A stretch of DNA of 64,000 nt, taken from assembly GCF_004336745.1 (NCBI RefSeq), contig NZ_SJXD01000027.1:186001-250000 (forward strand), written 5' to 3'. The position numbers were made by a program, and so were the translations under genes. Every line of letters begins with the position of its first letter. Position 1 is the stretch's first letter. The notes beneath the pieces were generated by a model that saw nothing but the letters and a program-made list of their open reading frames with translations, was not told the origin of the DNA and made no database searches. Positions 1 to 8,197 of the stretch are shown here, one piece after another. Origin of the DNA: Roseococcus sp. SYP-B2431. Its GTDB lineage: Bacteria > Pseudomonadota > Alphaproteobacteria > Acetobacterales > Acetobacteraceae.

Positions 1-388
1 CGCCGGTGAAGAGGATGCGCGCCTCCGGATGCCGCCGCGCCAGGGCGACGGCCTCGGTCATGCGCTCGGCGGCGCCGTTGAGGGCGGGGATGCCGCGCCG
101 CTCGGTCAGGAGCTGCTCCACGGCGCCGCCCAGGATGACGACGCCGTCCACGCGCTCGAACCCGGCCGGCCGCGGGAAGCGGTCCTCCAGCGGCAGGGTG
201 ATCCAGGCGGGCAGCGGCGTGAGCAGCACGGCGACGAACCAGCCGAGGCCGAGCGCCAGCGGGACGCGGCCCCAGCGGCGGCGCGCCATCACGGCGATCG
301 CACCGACCACGGCCAGCAGCAGCGCAAAGGTATTCGGCCGCGCGAACAGCCAGAACACCTTCGAGACAAGGAACAGAAAATCCTCCAT
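1..388 (-). CDS. ElyC/YdcF-family DUF218 protein, N-terminal part
   Basis: The gene runs off the left edge and shows 129 complete codons from its ATG at 388. Two hydrophobic segments (about residues 20-36 and 44-60) precede a soluble domain that begins with VVILGGA (about 83-89) and reaches ILFTGG (125-130), the first two strands typical of the DUF218 fold. In E. coli the homologue ElyC affects cell-envelope integrity, possibly through lipid carrier metabolism; the exact reaction is not established. Its ATG shares one base with the TGA of the upstream glycosyltransferase (TGATG), so the two are translationally coupled and an envelope role is likely. The conserved C-terminal part lies outside the window. 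Confidence 0.8.
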   Translation of the reverse strand, partial: MEDFLFLVSKVFWLFARPNTFALLLAVVGAIAVMARRRWGRVPLALGLGWFVAVLLTPLPAWITLPLEDRFPRPAGFERVDGVVILGGAVEQLLTERRGIPALNGAAERMTEAVALARRHPEARILFTG

Positions 389-1887
389 CACTCGGCCTCG
401 ACGCGGCGCCAGAGCTCCACGGTCCCGCGCTCCTCCACGAAGCTGGCGGCGAGCTCATAGCCCTCCTCCAGCGCCTCGGTCAGCATCGCCATGGCCGAGG
501 GGCGCATGGCGAACCACTCGCTGCGGTCGAGCACGATGAAGCGCGGCCGGGAGGCCAGGATGCGCGCCACCTCGGCATCGGTGTCCACGCCGGCGAGATT
601 GGCGAAGCTGCCGGTCAGGTGCACCGGGAAGGGAAAGCGGGTGGGCAGGCTCGCATGGGTCAGGAAATAGACCACGGGCTGGTAGTTCGGCACGAAGATC
701 GTATCGCCCGGCTCGAGCTCGTCATTCATCATCGCGGCCATGCGGCGGGGCGTATCGGGGCTGCCCATGGCGAAGCCGCGGCCGAGGCGCGGCGAAAGAT
801 CGGCCGCCATGAGATCGGCGCAGATCGCGACGATCGCGACGCCCAGCAGCAGGCGACCGTGGTGCCCGGCGACGTAGCGCGTGAAGGAATAGGCGCCGGT
901 CGCCGCCAGCAGCGCGAGCGGCGGGACCGAGATCAGGAAGTAATGCGGGAAGAAGAAGCCCGGTCCCGCCACGGCCAGGGCGGCGGTGCAGAGCCAGGCC
1001 GTGCCCAGCAGCGTGAGCCGGCGCAGCACCGGCACGCGCCAGGAGAAGAGCAGCGCCGCCAGGGCCAGCGCCAGCAGCCAGCGCAGCGCCAGCGCCGCCA
1101 GCGTGATGCGCCAGAGCATCTGCTCGGTCGGGATGCGGCCGGAGGCATATTGCAGCGGCGCCAGGATGGTGCTCGCCCAGAAGATGCCGAACTCGCCGCG
1201 CAGCGCGTAGATGCCGGCGACCAGCAGCGTCGGCGCGAGGCAGAGCGCGGCGTAGGCGGCGGCGAAGCGCAGCAGGTCCGGCCATTGCCGCGCCCGCAGC
1301 GCCGGCCAGGCGAAGAGCGCGAAGATCAGGCAGCCCTCCGGCGTCACCACCGGCTTGATGACCAGCGCCAGGCCGATCAGCACGCCCATGGCGATCAGCC
1401 GCATCCAGGGGCGGCCCTGCATGAGCGCGATCGCCAGGGCGAAGACCACCAGCGGCGCGAAGAGGATCTCGGTGTTGGAGGCGAGGCCGCCCAGCAGCAG
1501 GGTATGCGCCGCGTAAAGCAGGGCCGCCGCGTAGCCGAGGCTGCGCGGCCCGCCCATCGCGCGGGCCAGCAGGATCAGCCCGTAGCCGGTGGCGGTGACG
1601 CAGAAGGCGCCGAGGAAGCGCACGGTCTGCAGGCTCTCGCCGCCGATGAGGAAGGCGCCGGCGATGGCGGCCGGCGCGCCCACGGGATGCATGTCCCAGA
1701 CGCCGGAGAGCGGCCAGTTGCCGCGCAGCCATTCGCGGGCCTGGAGGACGTAGAGGCTCTCGTCCCAGTCGATCACAGAGGGCAGGAAGGAGGCCCAGCG
1801 CAGCCCCGCCACCAGCAGCGGCAGCGCCAGCAGCGCCAGGATCCAGCGCGGGTGCGGGCGTTCGCGAAGGGCGGTGTCGGAGGACAT
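388..1887 (-). CDS. GT39/PMT-type integral membrane glycosyltransferase
   Basis: A 499-residue polytopic membrane protein with roughly ten or more hydrophobic segments. The first periplasmic loop carries WDESLYVLQAREW (about residues 41-53); the acidic pair there is the usual catalytic and metal-binding position in GT-C enzymes of the PMT/ArnT (GT39) type. Such enzymes move a sugar from a polyprenyl-phosphate donor to a lipid, glycan or protein on the outer face of the inner membrane. A soluble C-terminal tail of about 110 residues follows the last helix. The start at 1887 was chosen because upstream in-frame codons give a low-complexity Arg/Pro-rich stretch. It is coupled to the DUF218 gene downstream. 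The acceptor cannot be told from sequence. Confidence 0.82.
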   Translation of the reverse strand: MSSDTALRERPHPRWILALLALPLLVAGLRWASFLPSVIDWDESLYVLQAREWLRGNWPLSGVWDMHPVGAPAAIAGAFLIGGESLQTVRFLGAFCVTATGYGLILLARAMGGPRSLGYAAALLYAAHTLLLGGLASNTEILFAPLVVFALAIALMQGRPWMRLIAMGVLIGLALVIKPVVTPEGCLIFALFAWPALRARQWPDLLRFAAAYAALCLAPTLLVAGIYALRGEFGIFWASTILAPLQYASGRIPTEQMLWRITLAALALRWLLALALAALLFSWRVPVLRRLTLLGTAWLCTAALAVAGPGFFFPHYFLISVPPLALLAATGAYSFTRYVAGHHGRLLLGVAIVAICADLMAADLSPRLGRGFAMGSPDTPRRMAAMMNDELEPGDTIFVPNYQPVVYFLTHASLPTRFPFPVHLTGSFANLAGVDTDAEVARILASRPRFIVLDRSEWFAMRPSAMAMLTEALEEGYELAASFVEERGTVELWRRVEAE

Positions 1888-1943
1888 CGGCGGAAGGTGA
1901 GGCCTGTCGGCCCCGCGGGCAACCACGCCCGCGGCCTCGGGCG

Positions 1944-2726
1944 TTAGCGCCGCGGCAGCCGCCGGTTGCCGAGCTGCGCCTCGATCCGGGGGACCAGAAC
2001 CTCGGCGATGCGGAAATAGCCGTTCTGCGTGAAATGGAGCGCGTCCGGCTGGCGCAGCGAGGTGGGGTGGCTGCGGCCGTTGAACCATTTCTCGTCGTAG
2101 CGCCCGTTGTTCAGCGTCAGCGGGCGCAAATGGAGGTAGGGGATGTTCGCGCGCCGCGTCGCCTGGACCTGGAGGGCGTCGATCCAGGCATAGGCCTGGT
2201 CGATCTGCGGCGAGCCGGCGGAGGGCAGCCCCACCCAGACCGGCGCGATCCGGGCCGCGCGCAGCATGCCGGCGAGGCGGGCCATGCGCTCGGCATAGGC
2301 CTCGGCATATTCCTGGCTGCCGAAGGCCAGGGACTCCCGCCCGTCCGCGAAGGTCAGCCGCTGGTTGTCCACGCTCCCGAGGCTGATCACGGCGGCGGCG
2401 TAGCGGTTGGACGCGGCGCGGAGCAGCTCCTCCAGCCGCGTGAACCAGTTGCTGAAATTGGACATCTGGGCATCGGCCCGGGCGAGGCCGGTGTTGACGA
2501 TGCCGCGTGCGTCCACGTTGACGCCCCAGGCGAGAACCCAGGTGAGGCCGATCGCGAGGCCGTTGGAATGCGAATCCCCGATCACCAGGATCGACGTGCC
2601 GCGATTGTTCTCGCTCAGCAGCGTCTGGCCGCCCTGGGTCTGGCCTTGGCGGCCCTGTGCGATCGCAGGCGAAGCGAGCAGCGAGGACGACCCGGCCAGC
2701 AGAACCCGTCGGCGTGTTTCTTTCAT
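1944..2726 (-). CDS. Exported SGNH/GDSL-type hydrolase (DUF459-like)
   Basis: 260 residues. The N terminus ETRRRVLLAG followed by a hydrophobic stretch and SPAIAQG looks like a Tat or Sec signal cleaved near residue 24. Block I is VIGDSHSNG (catalytic Ser about 52), and the C-terminal DALHFTQNGY (about 228-237) supplies the Asp-x-x-His of the SGNH triad. The DUF459 relatives are periplasmic esterases or acetyl-group hydrolases often found beside envelope polysaccharide genes, which fits the GT39 gene just downstream. The substrate is unknown. A peptidoglycan or exopolysaccharide O-deacetylase is possible. Confidence 0.75.
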   Translation of the reverse strand: MKETRRRVLLAGSSSLLASPAIAQGRQGQTQGGQTLLSENNRGTSILVIGDSHSNGLAIGLTWVLAWGVNVDARGIVNTGLARADAQMSNFSNWFTRLEELLRAASNRYAAAVISLGSVDNQRLTFADGRESLAFGSQEYAEAYAERMARLAGMLRAARIAPVWVGLPSAGSPQIDQAYAWIDALQVQATRRANIPYLHLRPLTLNNGRYDEKWFNGRSHPTSLRQPDALHFTQNGYFRIAEVLVPRIEAQLGNRRLPRR

Positions 2727-2782
2727 GAGGCGAGGCTAATTTTCCGGACGCGCGCCGACAAGGGTGTCCGTGGGGCGGGACG

Positions 2783-3694
2783 TCAGCGCTTCAGGCCGAG
2801 CTGCGCCTCACGGTGCCAGATATAGAGGCCCGAGGCCACCAGGACGAGTATTCCCGCGCCATCCCAGAGATCCGGCGCCTCCGCCCAGATCACGGCCCCG
2901 AGGAGCGTGGTCCAGACGATGCCGGAATACTCGAAGGGCGCGACCAGCGTGGGCTCGCCGGAACGATAGGCCTCCGTCATCAGCAGCTGCGCCAGCGCCG
3001 AGACCATTCCGATGCCGAGCAGCAGCCCCCATTGCGCGGCGCTCGGCCAGACCCAGCCGGGCAGGCTCGCGATGGCCGCCACGCCGGTGGAGCCAATGGC
3101 GAACCACAGCACGATCGAGACGCCGGACTCGCCCGCCTCGCCCATGCGGCGGATGGTGATCATCGCCAGCGCCCAGCTCAGCGAGGCGGCCAGCACCGCC
3201 AGGCTCGGCACCAGCGGCATGTCGCCGCCCTCCCCCCCTGGTCCCCAGGGGCGCACCATCAGCAGCACGCCGCCGAAGCCCACCAGCACGGCGAGGCCGC
3301 GCCGCCAGCCCACCGACTCGCCGAGCAGCGGCACGGCCAGCACCGTCAGAAAGAGTGGCATGGTGAAGCCGAGCGCGGTGACGGCGGCCAGCGGCATCGT
3401 GGCATAGCCGTAGAAGGCGCCGGCCATGCCGATCAGGCCGAAGACCATGCGCCACAGATGCCCGGCCGGGTTGGTGGTCCGCAGCTCGCGCCAACCGCCC
3501 GCCTGGCGCAGCAGGGGCAGCAGCACCGGAAAGGCGAAGACGCTGCGGAACAGCACGAGCTGGGCCAGCGGCACGGCGCCGTCCAGCGCCTTCACGCAGG
3601 CTGCCGCCGCTGCGAAGAGGATGGCCGCGCCCAGGATGGCGAGTATGGCGCGCCGTCGGCCGGCGCGCGGGTTAGTTTGCAAGGCTCGGCTCAT
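2783..3694 (-). CDS. DMT-superfamily permease (EamA family)
   Basis: A 303-residue protein with ten predicted membrane helices arranged as two EamA repeats. The start at 3694 gives a short basic N terminus (MSRALQTNPRAGRRR) before helix 1. The motif TMPLFLTVLAVPLLGESVGW in the first repeat and PFEYSGIVWTTLLGAVIWAE in the second are typical of the family. EamA proteins mostly export amino acids or other small metabolites; the substrate here cannot be assigned. It is divergent from the NUDIX gene with only 37 bp between starts, so both promoters must share that short region. Confidence 0.85.
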   Translation of the reverse strand: MSRALQTNPRAGRRRAILAILGAAILFAAAAACVKALDGAVPLAQLVLFRSVFAFPVLLPLLRQAGGWRELRTTNPAGHLWRMVFGLIGMAGAFYGYATMPLAAVTALGFTMPLFLTVLAVPLLGESVGWRRGLAVLVGFGGVLLMVRPWGPGGEGGDMPLVPSLAVLAASLSWALAMITIRRMGEAGESGVSIVLWFAIGSTGVAAIASLPGWVWPSAAQWGLLLGIGMVSALAQLLMTEAYRSGEPTLVAPFEYSGIVWTTLLGAVIWAEAPDLWDGAGILVLVASGLYIWHREAQLGLKR

Positions 3695-3731
3695 GGACTG
3701 GCGTTGGGGACAAGGTTACGGTCTGGCCCGC

Positions 3732-4376
3732 ATGAGCGCCAGACCACCCAAGGCCCCCGCCATCCTCCCCTATCCCGGCCTCGACATCCGCGCGGACGAG
3801 GTCGTCTGGGGCGGCCGCTTCCCCGTGCAGCGCGTCCGCTTCACCTATGAGCGCTTCGACGGCGCCCGCTCGGCGGAGCTGACCTGGGAGCTGTGGCGCC
3901 GGGGAAACGGCGTCGCGATGCTGCCCTTCGATCCCTGGTCGGACCGGGTCGCGCTCATCGAGCAGTTCCGGCTGCCGGTGCACGCGGCCGGCCTGCCGCC
4001 GATCCACACGGAATGCGTGGCCGGGCTGCTGGAGGCCGGCGAGGATCCGGAGGCCGCCGCCCGGCGCGAGACGCAGGAGGAAGCCGGCCTTGTGCCCGAC
4101 CGGGTGGAGAGGATCGGGCAGTACATGCTCATGCAGGGCGGCTGCGACGAGGTGATGTTCCTCCATTGCGGCCGCACCCGACTGCCGGAGCCGGAGGCCG
4201 TGAGGAACCACGGGCTGGCGCATGAGGGGGAGGACATCCGCCTCCTGATCGTGCCCGCGGCGCGTGCCTTCGCGCTGCTCGACGCCAACGAGATCCGCAA
4301 CGCCACCTGCGCCCTCAGCCTCTTCTGGCTGCGCCAGAACCACGCGCGGCTGCGCACCGAATGGACCAGCGAATGA
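3732..4376 (+). CDS. NUDIX hydrolase, ADP-ribose pyrophosphatase type
   Basis: 214 residues with an intact Nudix box spanning about residues 98-120 (GLLEAGE at its start, RETQEEAGL at its end), fitting G-x5-E-x7-R-E-x2-E-E-x-G. The N-terminal beta domain and EQFRLPVHAAG segment resemble NudF-type ADP-ribose pyrophosphatases, which cleave ADP-ribose or ADP-sugars to AMP and a sugar phosphate. The start at 3732 begins MSARPPKAP; longer in-frame versions would run through the divergent promoter. Its stop overlaps the next start (ATGA), the first of a chain of coupled genes. Confidence 0.85.
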   Translation: MSARPPKAPAILPYPGLDIRADEVVWGGRFPVQRVRFTYERFDGARSAELTWELWRRGNGVAMLPFDPWSDRVALIEQFRLPVHAAGLPPIHTECVAGLLEAGEDPEAAARRETQEEAGLVPDRVERIGQYMLMQGGCDEVMFLHCGRTRLPEPEAVRNHGLAHEGEDIRLLIVPAARAFALLDANEIRNATCALSLFWLRQNHARLRTEWTSE

Positions 4377-5092
4377 CCGAAGTCCTCTACCGGGCCGATT
4401 CCTATCTGCGCGAGCTGATGGCGCGCGTCGTCTCGGCCGACGCATCGGGCGTCGTGCTCGACCGCACCGTCTTCTATGCCCGCGCCGGAGGCCAGCCCGG
4501 CGATTCCGGCGACATGCGCTGGGAGGGCGGCGAGGCGACGATCCTGGAGGCCGTGAAGGGTGAAGGCGAGGCGGTCCTGCACCGCCTCCCGGAGGGCGCC
4601 GCCCTGCCCGCACCCGGCAGCGAGGTCCGCATCGCGCTCGACTGGCAGCGCCGGCACCGCCACATGCGCATGCACAGCGCCATGCACCTGCTCTGCAGCC
4701 TGATCCCCGGCGCGGGCGTCACGGGCGGGCAGGTCGGCGCCGACAAGTCGCGACTCGACTTCGACCTGGCCGAGCCGCCGACCAAGGAATCGCTGACCGA
4801 GGGGCTGAATGCCCTCATCGCGGCCGACCACCCGATCTCCGACACCTGGATCAGCGAGGCGGAGCTCGACGCCAATCCCGGCCTGGTGCGCACGCTCTCC
4901 GTGCAGCCGCCGCGCGGCTCGGGGCGGATCCGGCTCGTGCGCATCGGCACCGAGGCGGCGCAAGTGGACCTGCAGCCCTGCGGCGGGACGCATGTGAAAA
5001 GCACGGCCGAGATCGGCCGGGTGGAAGTGGCGAAGATGGAAAACAAGGGGCGGCAGAACCGCCGGATCAGCCTCGTGCTGGTGGAGGGATAG
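4373..5092 (+). CDS. alaX: Alanyl-tRNA editing protein, AlaX type
   Basis: 239 residues from the ATG at 4373, chosen because it forms an ATGA overlap with the NUDIX stop; an ATG at 4361 is an alternative. Zinc-binding motifs HSAMH (about 101-105) and CGGTHV (about 203-208) match the AlaRS editing-domain family, and the GGQPGDSG segment near residue 40 is also conserved. Stand-alone AlaX proteins hydrolyse Ser or Gly wrongly attached to tRNA-Ala. Length and the presence of an N-terminal beta-barrel region suggest the AlaX-M subgroup. It acts in the cytoplasm. Confidence 0.88.
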   Translation: MTEVLYRADSYLRELMARVVSADASGVVLDRTVFYARAGGQPGDSGDMRWEGGEATILEAVKGEGEAVLHRLPEGAALPAPGSEVRIALDWQRRHRHMRMHSAMHLLCSLIPGAGVTGGQVGADKSRLDFDLAEPPTKESLTEGLNALIAADHPISDTWISEAELDANPGLVRTLSVQPPRGSGRIRLVRIGTEAAQVDLQPCGGTHVKSTAEIGRVEVAKMENKGRQNRRISLVLVEG

Positions 5093-5095
5093 CTC

Positions 5096-5935
5096 ATGGA
5101 CAACCTCGTCTCGACGGAATGGCTGGCGGCCGAGCTCGGCAAGCCGGACCTCATCGTCTTCGACACCACCAAGTATCTCCCCAATGAGCCCTTCGACGGG
5201 CGTCAGAAGTTCCTCGAAGCACACATCCCTGGCGCGCGCTTCTACGACATCGACGAGGTCGCCGACCCCGACGCCGCCCTGCCCCACATGATCCCGAGCG
5301 CCGCGCGCTTCGAGAAGCTGATGGATCGGCTCGGCGTGTCCAACAACAGCCGGATCGTCTTCTACGACCAGAAGGGGCTGCAATCCTCGGCCCGCGGCTG
5401 GTGGCTCATGCGGCTCTTCGGGCACGAGAAGGCCGCCGTGCTCGACGGCGGCCTGCCCAAATGGGTGCGGGAGGGCCGCGCCGTGCAGTCCGGCGCGGAA
5501 GAGCCGGAAGCCTCCGCCGGTTACGTCGCGGATTTGGTCGCCGGCCGGGTGCTCGGCATCGGCGACCTGAAGCGAATCCTGGAGAATGGCGACCGGCTGA
5601 TCCTGGACGCCCGCGCCGCCGGGCGGTTCAAGGGCACGGCGCCGGAGCCGCGTCCCGGGCTGCCCTCCGGCCACATGCCGGGTGCTGCGAACATCCCCTT
5701 CAACGAGCTCTTCGCCGCCGACGGCACCATGCTGCCGGAGGCGGCGCTGCGGGCCCGCTTCGCCCTGGCCGGCGCCGACGGATCGCGCCCGCTGGCGACG
5801 AGCTGCGGCACCGGCGTCACCGCCTGCATCCTCACCCTGGGCGCGCTGCGCGCCGGGCTGCCCGAGCCCGCCGTCTATGACGGCTCCTGGACCGAATGGG
5901 CGAGCCGCCCCGAAACACCGAAGGTCACCGCCTGA
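5096..5935 (+). CDS. sseA: 3-mercaptopyruvate sulfurtransferase (two rhodanese domains)
   Basis: 279 residues with an inactive N-terminal rhodanese domain and a catalytic C-terminal one. The active-site loop is CGTGVTAC (Cys about 237); the family normally has CGSGVTA, which distinguishes it from thiosulfate sulfurtransferases. The enzyme transfers sulfur from 3-mercaptopyruvate to cyanide, thiols or proteins, linking cysteine breakdown to persulfide supply. It starts 3 nt after alaX and its TGA overlaps the next ATG (TGATG), placing it in one operon with cystathionine beta-lyase. Confidence 0.9.
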   Translation: MDNLVSTEWLAAELGKPDLIVFDTTKYLPNEPFDGRQKFLEAHIPGARFYDIDEVADPDAALPHMIPSAARFEKLMDRLGVSNNSRIVFYDQKGLQSSARGWWLMRLFGHEKAAVLDGGLPKWVREGRAVQSGAEEPEASAGYVADLVAGRVLGIGDLKRILENGDRLILDARAAGRFKGTAPEPRPGLPSGHMPGAANIPFNELFAADGTMLPEAALRARFALAGADGSRPLATSCGTGVTACILTLGALRAGLPEPAVYDGSWTEWASRPETPKVTA

Positions 5936-7140
5936 TGCCAAACGATAGAGACTCCGGCGATCACAAGAAGAACCTCGGCTTCGCCACGCGCATGAGCCAT
6001 GGCGGCCGCGCGGGCGTGAAGATCCACGGCTTCGTGAATCCGCCCGTGCATCGCGGCTCCACCGTGCTCTACCCCGATGCCGAGGCGCGCCGCGACGGCG
6101 GGGCGAAGCGCTTCGAGCGATACATGACCTACGGCACCGCCGGCGGCCCCACACATTACGCGCTGGAGGACGTCATCGCCGACATCGAGGGCGGCACGCG
6201 CTGCACCATCGTCGGCACCGGCCTCGCCGCCGTGACCGTGCCGCTGACGGCCTATCTGAAGAACGGCGACCACTGCCTCATCCCGGACAGCTGCTATGGG
6301 CCGGCGCGCAACTTCGCCACCACGCTCATGAAGGACTGGGGGATCGACACCACCTTCTACGATCCCTGCGTGGACGAGGCGGGCATGGCCGCGCTCATCC
6401 GCCCCAACACCAAGGTCGTCTACCTGGAGAGCCCGGGCTCCCACACCTTCGAGGTGCAGGACGTGCCGGTCCTGGCCCGCGCCGCGCATGCCCGTGGCTG
6501 TAAGGTGCTGATGGACAACACCTGGGGCATTCACAACTTCCAGCCCTTCGAGCATGGCGTGGACGTTTCGATCCAGGCGCTGACCAAGTATGTCGGCGGC
6601 CATTCGGACATCCTGCTCGGCAGCATCACCACCAACTCCGAGGAGGACCACCGGGCTATCCGCTCGGCCGCCTCCACCCTGGGCCACTATGCCTCGCCGG
6701 ACGATTGCTGGCTGGCGCTGCGCGGCGTGCGCACCATGGCGATGCGGCTCAAGGCGCAGGAGGCGGCCAGCCTGGAGGTCGCCACCTGGCTGGAGCAGCA
6801 GCCGCAGGTGAAGCGCGTGCTGCATCCGGCGCTGCCCTCGCATCCGCAGCACGCCCTCTACAAGCGCGACTTCACCGGCGGGTGCAGCCTCTTCGGCGTG
6901 ATCCTCGATCCGCAATACGACCAGGGCGGAATGTTCCGCTTCGTGAACGCGCTGCAGCTCTTCGGCATTGGCGCGAGCTGGGGCGGGTTCGAGAGCCTGG
7001 CGCTGCCGACCTCGGGCTTCATCACGCGGACGGCCGGGTCGGGCGATTTCGGCGGGCCGATGCTCCGGCTGCATATCGGGCTCGAGGACACCAAGGATCT
7101 CATCGCGGATCTTGCACAGGGGTTGCGCGTTCTCAACTAG
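5935..7140 (+). CDS. metC: Cystathionine beta-lyase (Cys/Met metabolism PLP enzyme)
   Basis: 401 residues. The PLP lysine sits in [11 protein letters not shown] (Lys about 218), preceded by the conserved LMDNTWG Asp. The [11 protein letters not shown] region near residue 65 supplies the phosphate-binding Tyr/Arg. The family cleaves cystathionine to homocysteine, pyruvate and ammonia. The start at 5935 is supported by the TGATG overlap with sseA. Trans-sulfuration relatives are hard to tell apart; sequence features such as [11 protein letters not shown] favour the MetC group of alphaproteobacteria over MetB or MetZ. A hairpin-rich repeat follows the stop. Confidence 0.87.
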   Translation: MPNDRDSGDHKKNLGFATRMSHGGRAGVKIHGFVNPPVHRGSTVLYPDAEARRDGGAKRFERYMTYGTAGGPTHYALEDVIADIEGGTRCTIVGTGLAAVTVPLTAYLKNGDHCLIPDSCYGPARNFATTLMKDWGIDTTFYDPCVDEAGMAALIRPNTKVVYLESPGSHTFEVQDVPVLARAAHARGCKVLMDNTWGIHNFQPFEHGVDVSIQALTKYVGGHSDILLGSITTNSEEDHRAIRSAASTLGHYASPDDCWLALRGVRTMAMRLKAQEAASLEVATWLEQQPQVKRVLHPALPSHPQHALYKRDFTGGCSLFGVILDPQYDQGGMFRFVNALQLFGIGASWGGFESLALPTSGFITRTAGSGDFGGPMLRLHIGLEDTKDLIADLAQGLRVLN

Positions 7141-7279
7141 CCGAAGGGGGCTCCGCCCCCTTCACCCCCGCCAGGGCTTTTGGCCCTGGACCCTTGTACA
7201 GATGAGGGTCCAGGGAACGTGTTTCCTGGTGGGGGAGTTTGAGGGGGCAAAGCCCCCCCTCAAGAACAGGGAGAGATTC
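7141..7279 (+). repeat. GC-rich multi-hairpin intergenic repeat, copy 1
   Basis: The 139 bp between metC and cysK is built from inverted repeats: a 9-bp stem at 7143-7151/7155-7163, a 7-bp stem at 7171-7177/7183-7189 with loop TTTTG, CCAGG/CCTGG at about 7210-7228, and a stem of GGGGGC/GCCCCC at about 7243-7258. Bases 7147-7161 and 7164-7196 reappear exactly, in inverse orientation, at 57056-57070 and 57021-57053. The element may end metC transcription or stabilise the mRNA. Similar GGGGCTCCGCCCC-type elements are common between genes in Acetobacteraceae as I recall, so this is probably one member of a dispersed family. Confidence 0.75.
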
Positions 7280-8194
7280 ATGAAGGCCACCGACGTCCTC
7301 GCCACGATCGGCAACACGCCGCATATCCGCCTCGGGCGCCTCTTCCCCGACGCCGAAGTCTGGGTGAAGTCCGAGCGCTCCAACCCCGGCGGCTCCATCA
7401 AGGACCGCATCGGCATCGCCATGGTCGACGCCGCCGAGGCGGACGGCTCGCTGAAACCTGGCGGCACCATCGTCGAGCCCACCTCCGGCAACACCGGCAT
7501 CGGTCTCGCCATGGCCGCCGCGGTGAAGGGCTACAAGCTCGTCCTCGTCATGCCCGAGAGCATGTCGATCGAGCGCCGCCGCCTCATGCAGGCCTATGGC
7601 GCCAGCTTCGACCTCACGCCCCGCGAGAAGGGCATGAAGGGCGCCATCGCCCGCGCCGAGGAGCTGGTGGCGCAGACCCCCGGCGCCTGGATGCCGCAGC
7701 AATTCGAGAACGCCGCCAATGTCGCGATCCATGAGAAGACCACGGCCCAGGAGATCCTGGCCGATTTTCCGGAAGGGCTGGACGCGCTCATCACCGGCGT
7801 CGGCACCGGCGGCCACATCACCGGCTGCGCCAGGGTGCTGAAGCAGGCCTGGCCCAGGCTAAAGGTCTTCGCGGTCGAGCCGACGGCCTCGCCGGTGCTG
7901 TCCGGCGGCGCGCCCTCGCCGCATCCGATCCAAGGCATCGGCGCCGGCTTCGTGCCGGGCATCCTGGACGTGAACCTGCTGGACGGCGTGATCCAGGTCA
8001 CCGCCGAGGACGCAAAGGACTACGCACGGCGCTCGGCCACGAAGGAGGCGCTGCTGGTCGGCATTTCATCCGGCGCCACGCTGGCCGCCATCGCGCAGAA
8101 GATTCCCGAGCTGCCGGCCGGCTCGCGGATTCTCGGCTTCAACTACGACACCGGCGAGCGCTACTTTTCGGTGCCCGACTTCCTCCCGGAGTAA
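7280..8194 (+). CDS. cysK: Cysteine synthase A (O-acetylserine sulfhydrylase)
   Basis: 304 residues. PLP lysine in [11 protein letters not shown] (Lys about 41), substrate loop [10 protein letters not shown] (about 67-76) and phosphate loop [10 protein letters not shown] are all present. The enzyme makes L-cysteine from O-acetyl-L-serine and sulfide in the cytoplasm. The start is preceded by AGGGAGA at a good Shine-Dalgarno distance. It follows the hairpin repeat and precedes bisC by 3 nt. CysK and CysM are similar; the [19 protein letters not shown] stretch is CysK-like. Confidence 0.9.
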   Translation: MKATDVLATIGNTPHIRLGRLFPDAEVWVKSERSNPGGSIKDRIGIAMVDAAEADGSLKPGGTIVEPTSGNTGIGLAMAAAVKGYKLVLVMPESMSIERRRLMQAYGASFDLTPREKGMKGAIARAEELVAQTPGAWMPQQFENAANVAIHEKTTAQEILADFPEGLDALITGVGTGGHITGCARVLKQAWPRLKVFAVEPTASPVLSGGAPSPHPIQGIGAGFVPGILDVNLLDGVIQVTAEDAKDYARRSATKEALLVGISSGATLAAIAQKIPELPAGSRILGFNYDTGERYFSVPDFLPE

Positions 8195-8197
8195 CGA

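Noticed and set aside
3845-6154. Open frame of 769 codons on the minus strand across the NUDIX-sseA genes
   Set aside because: It spans several well-supported plus-strand genes and shows no domain or start signal.
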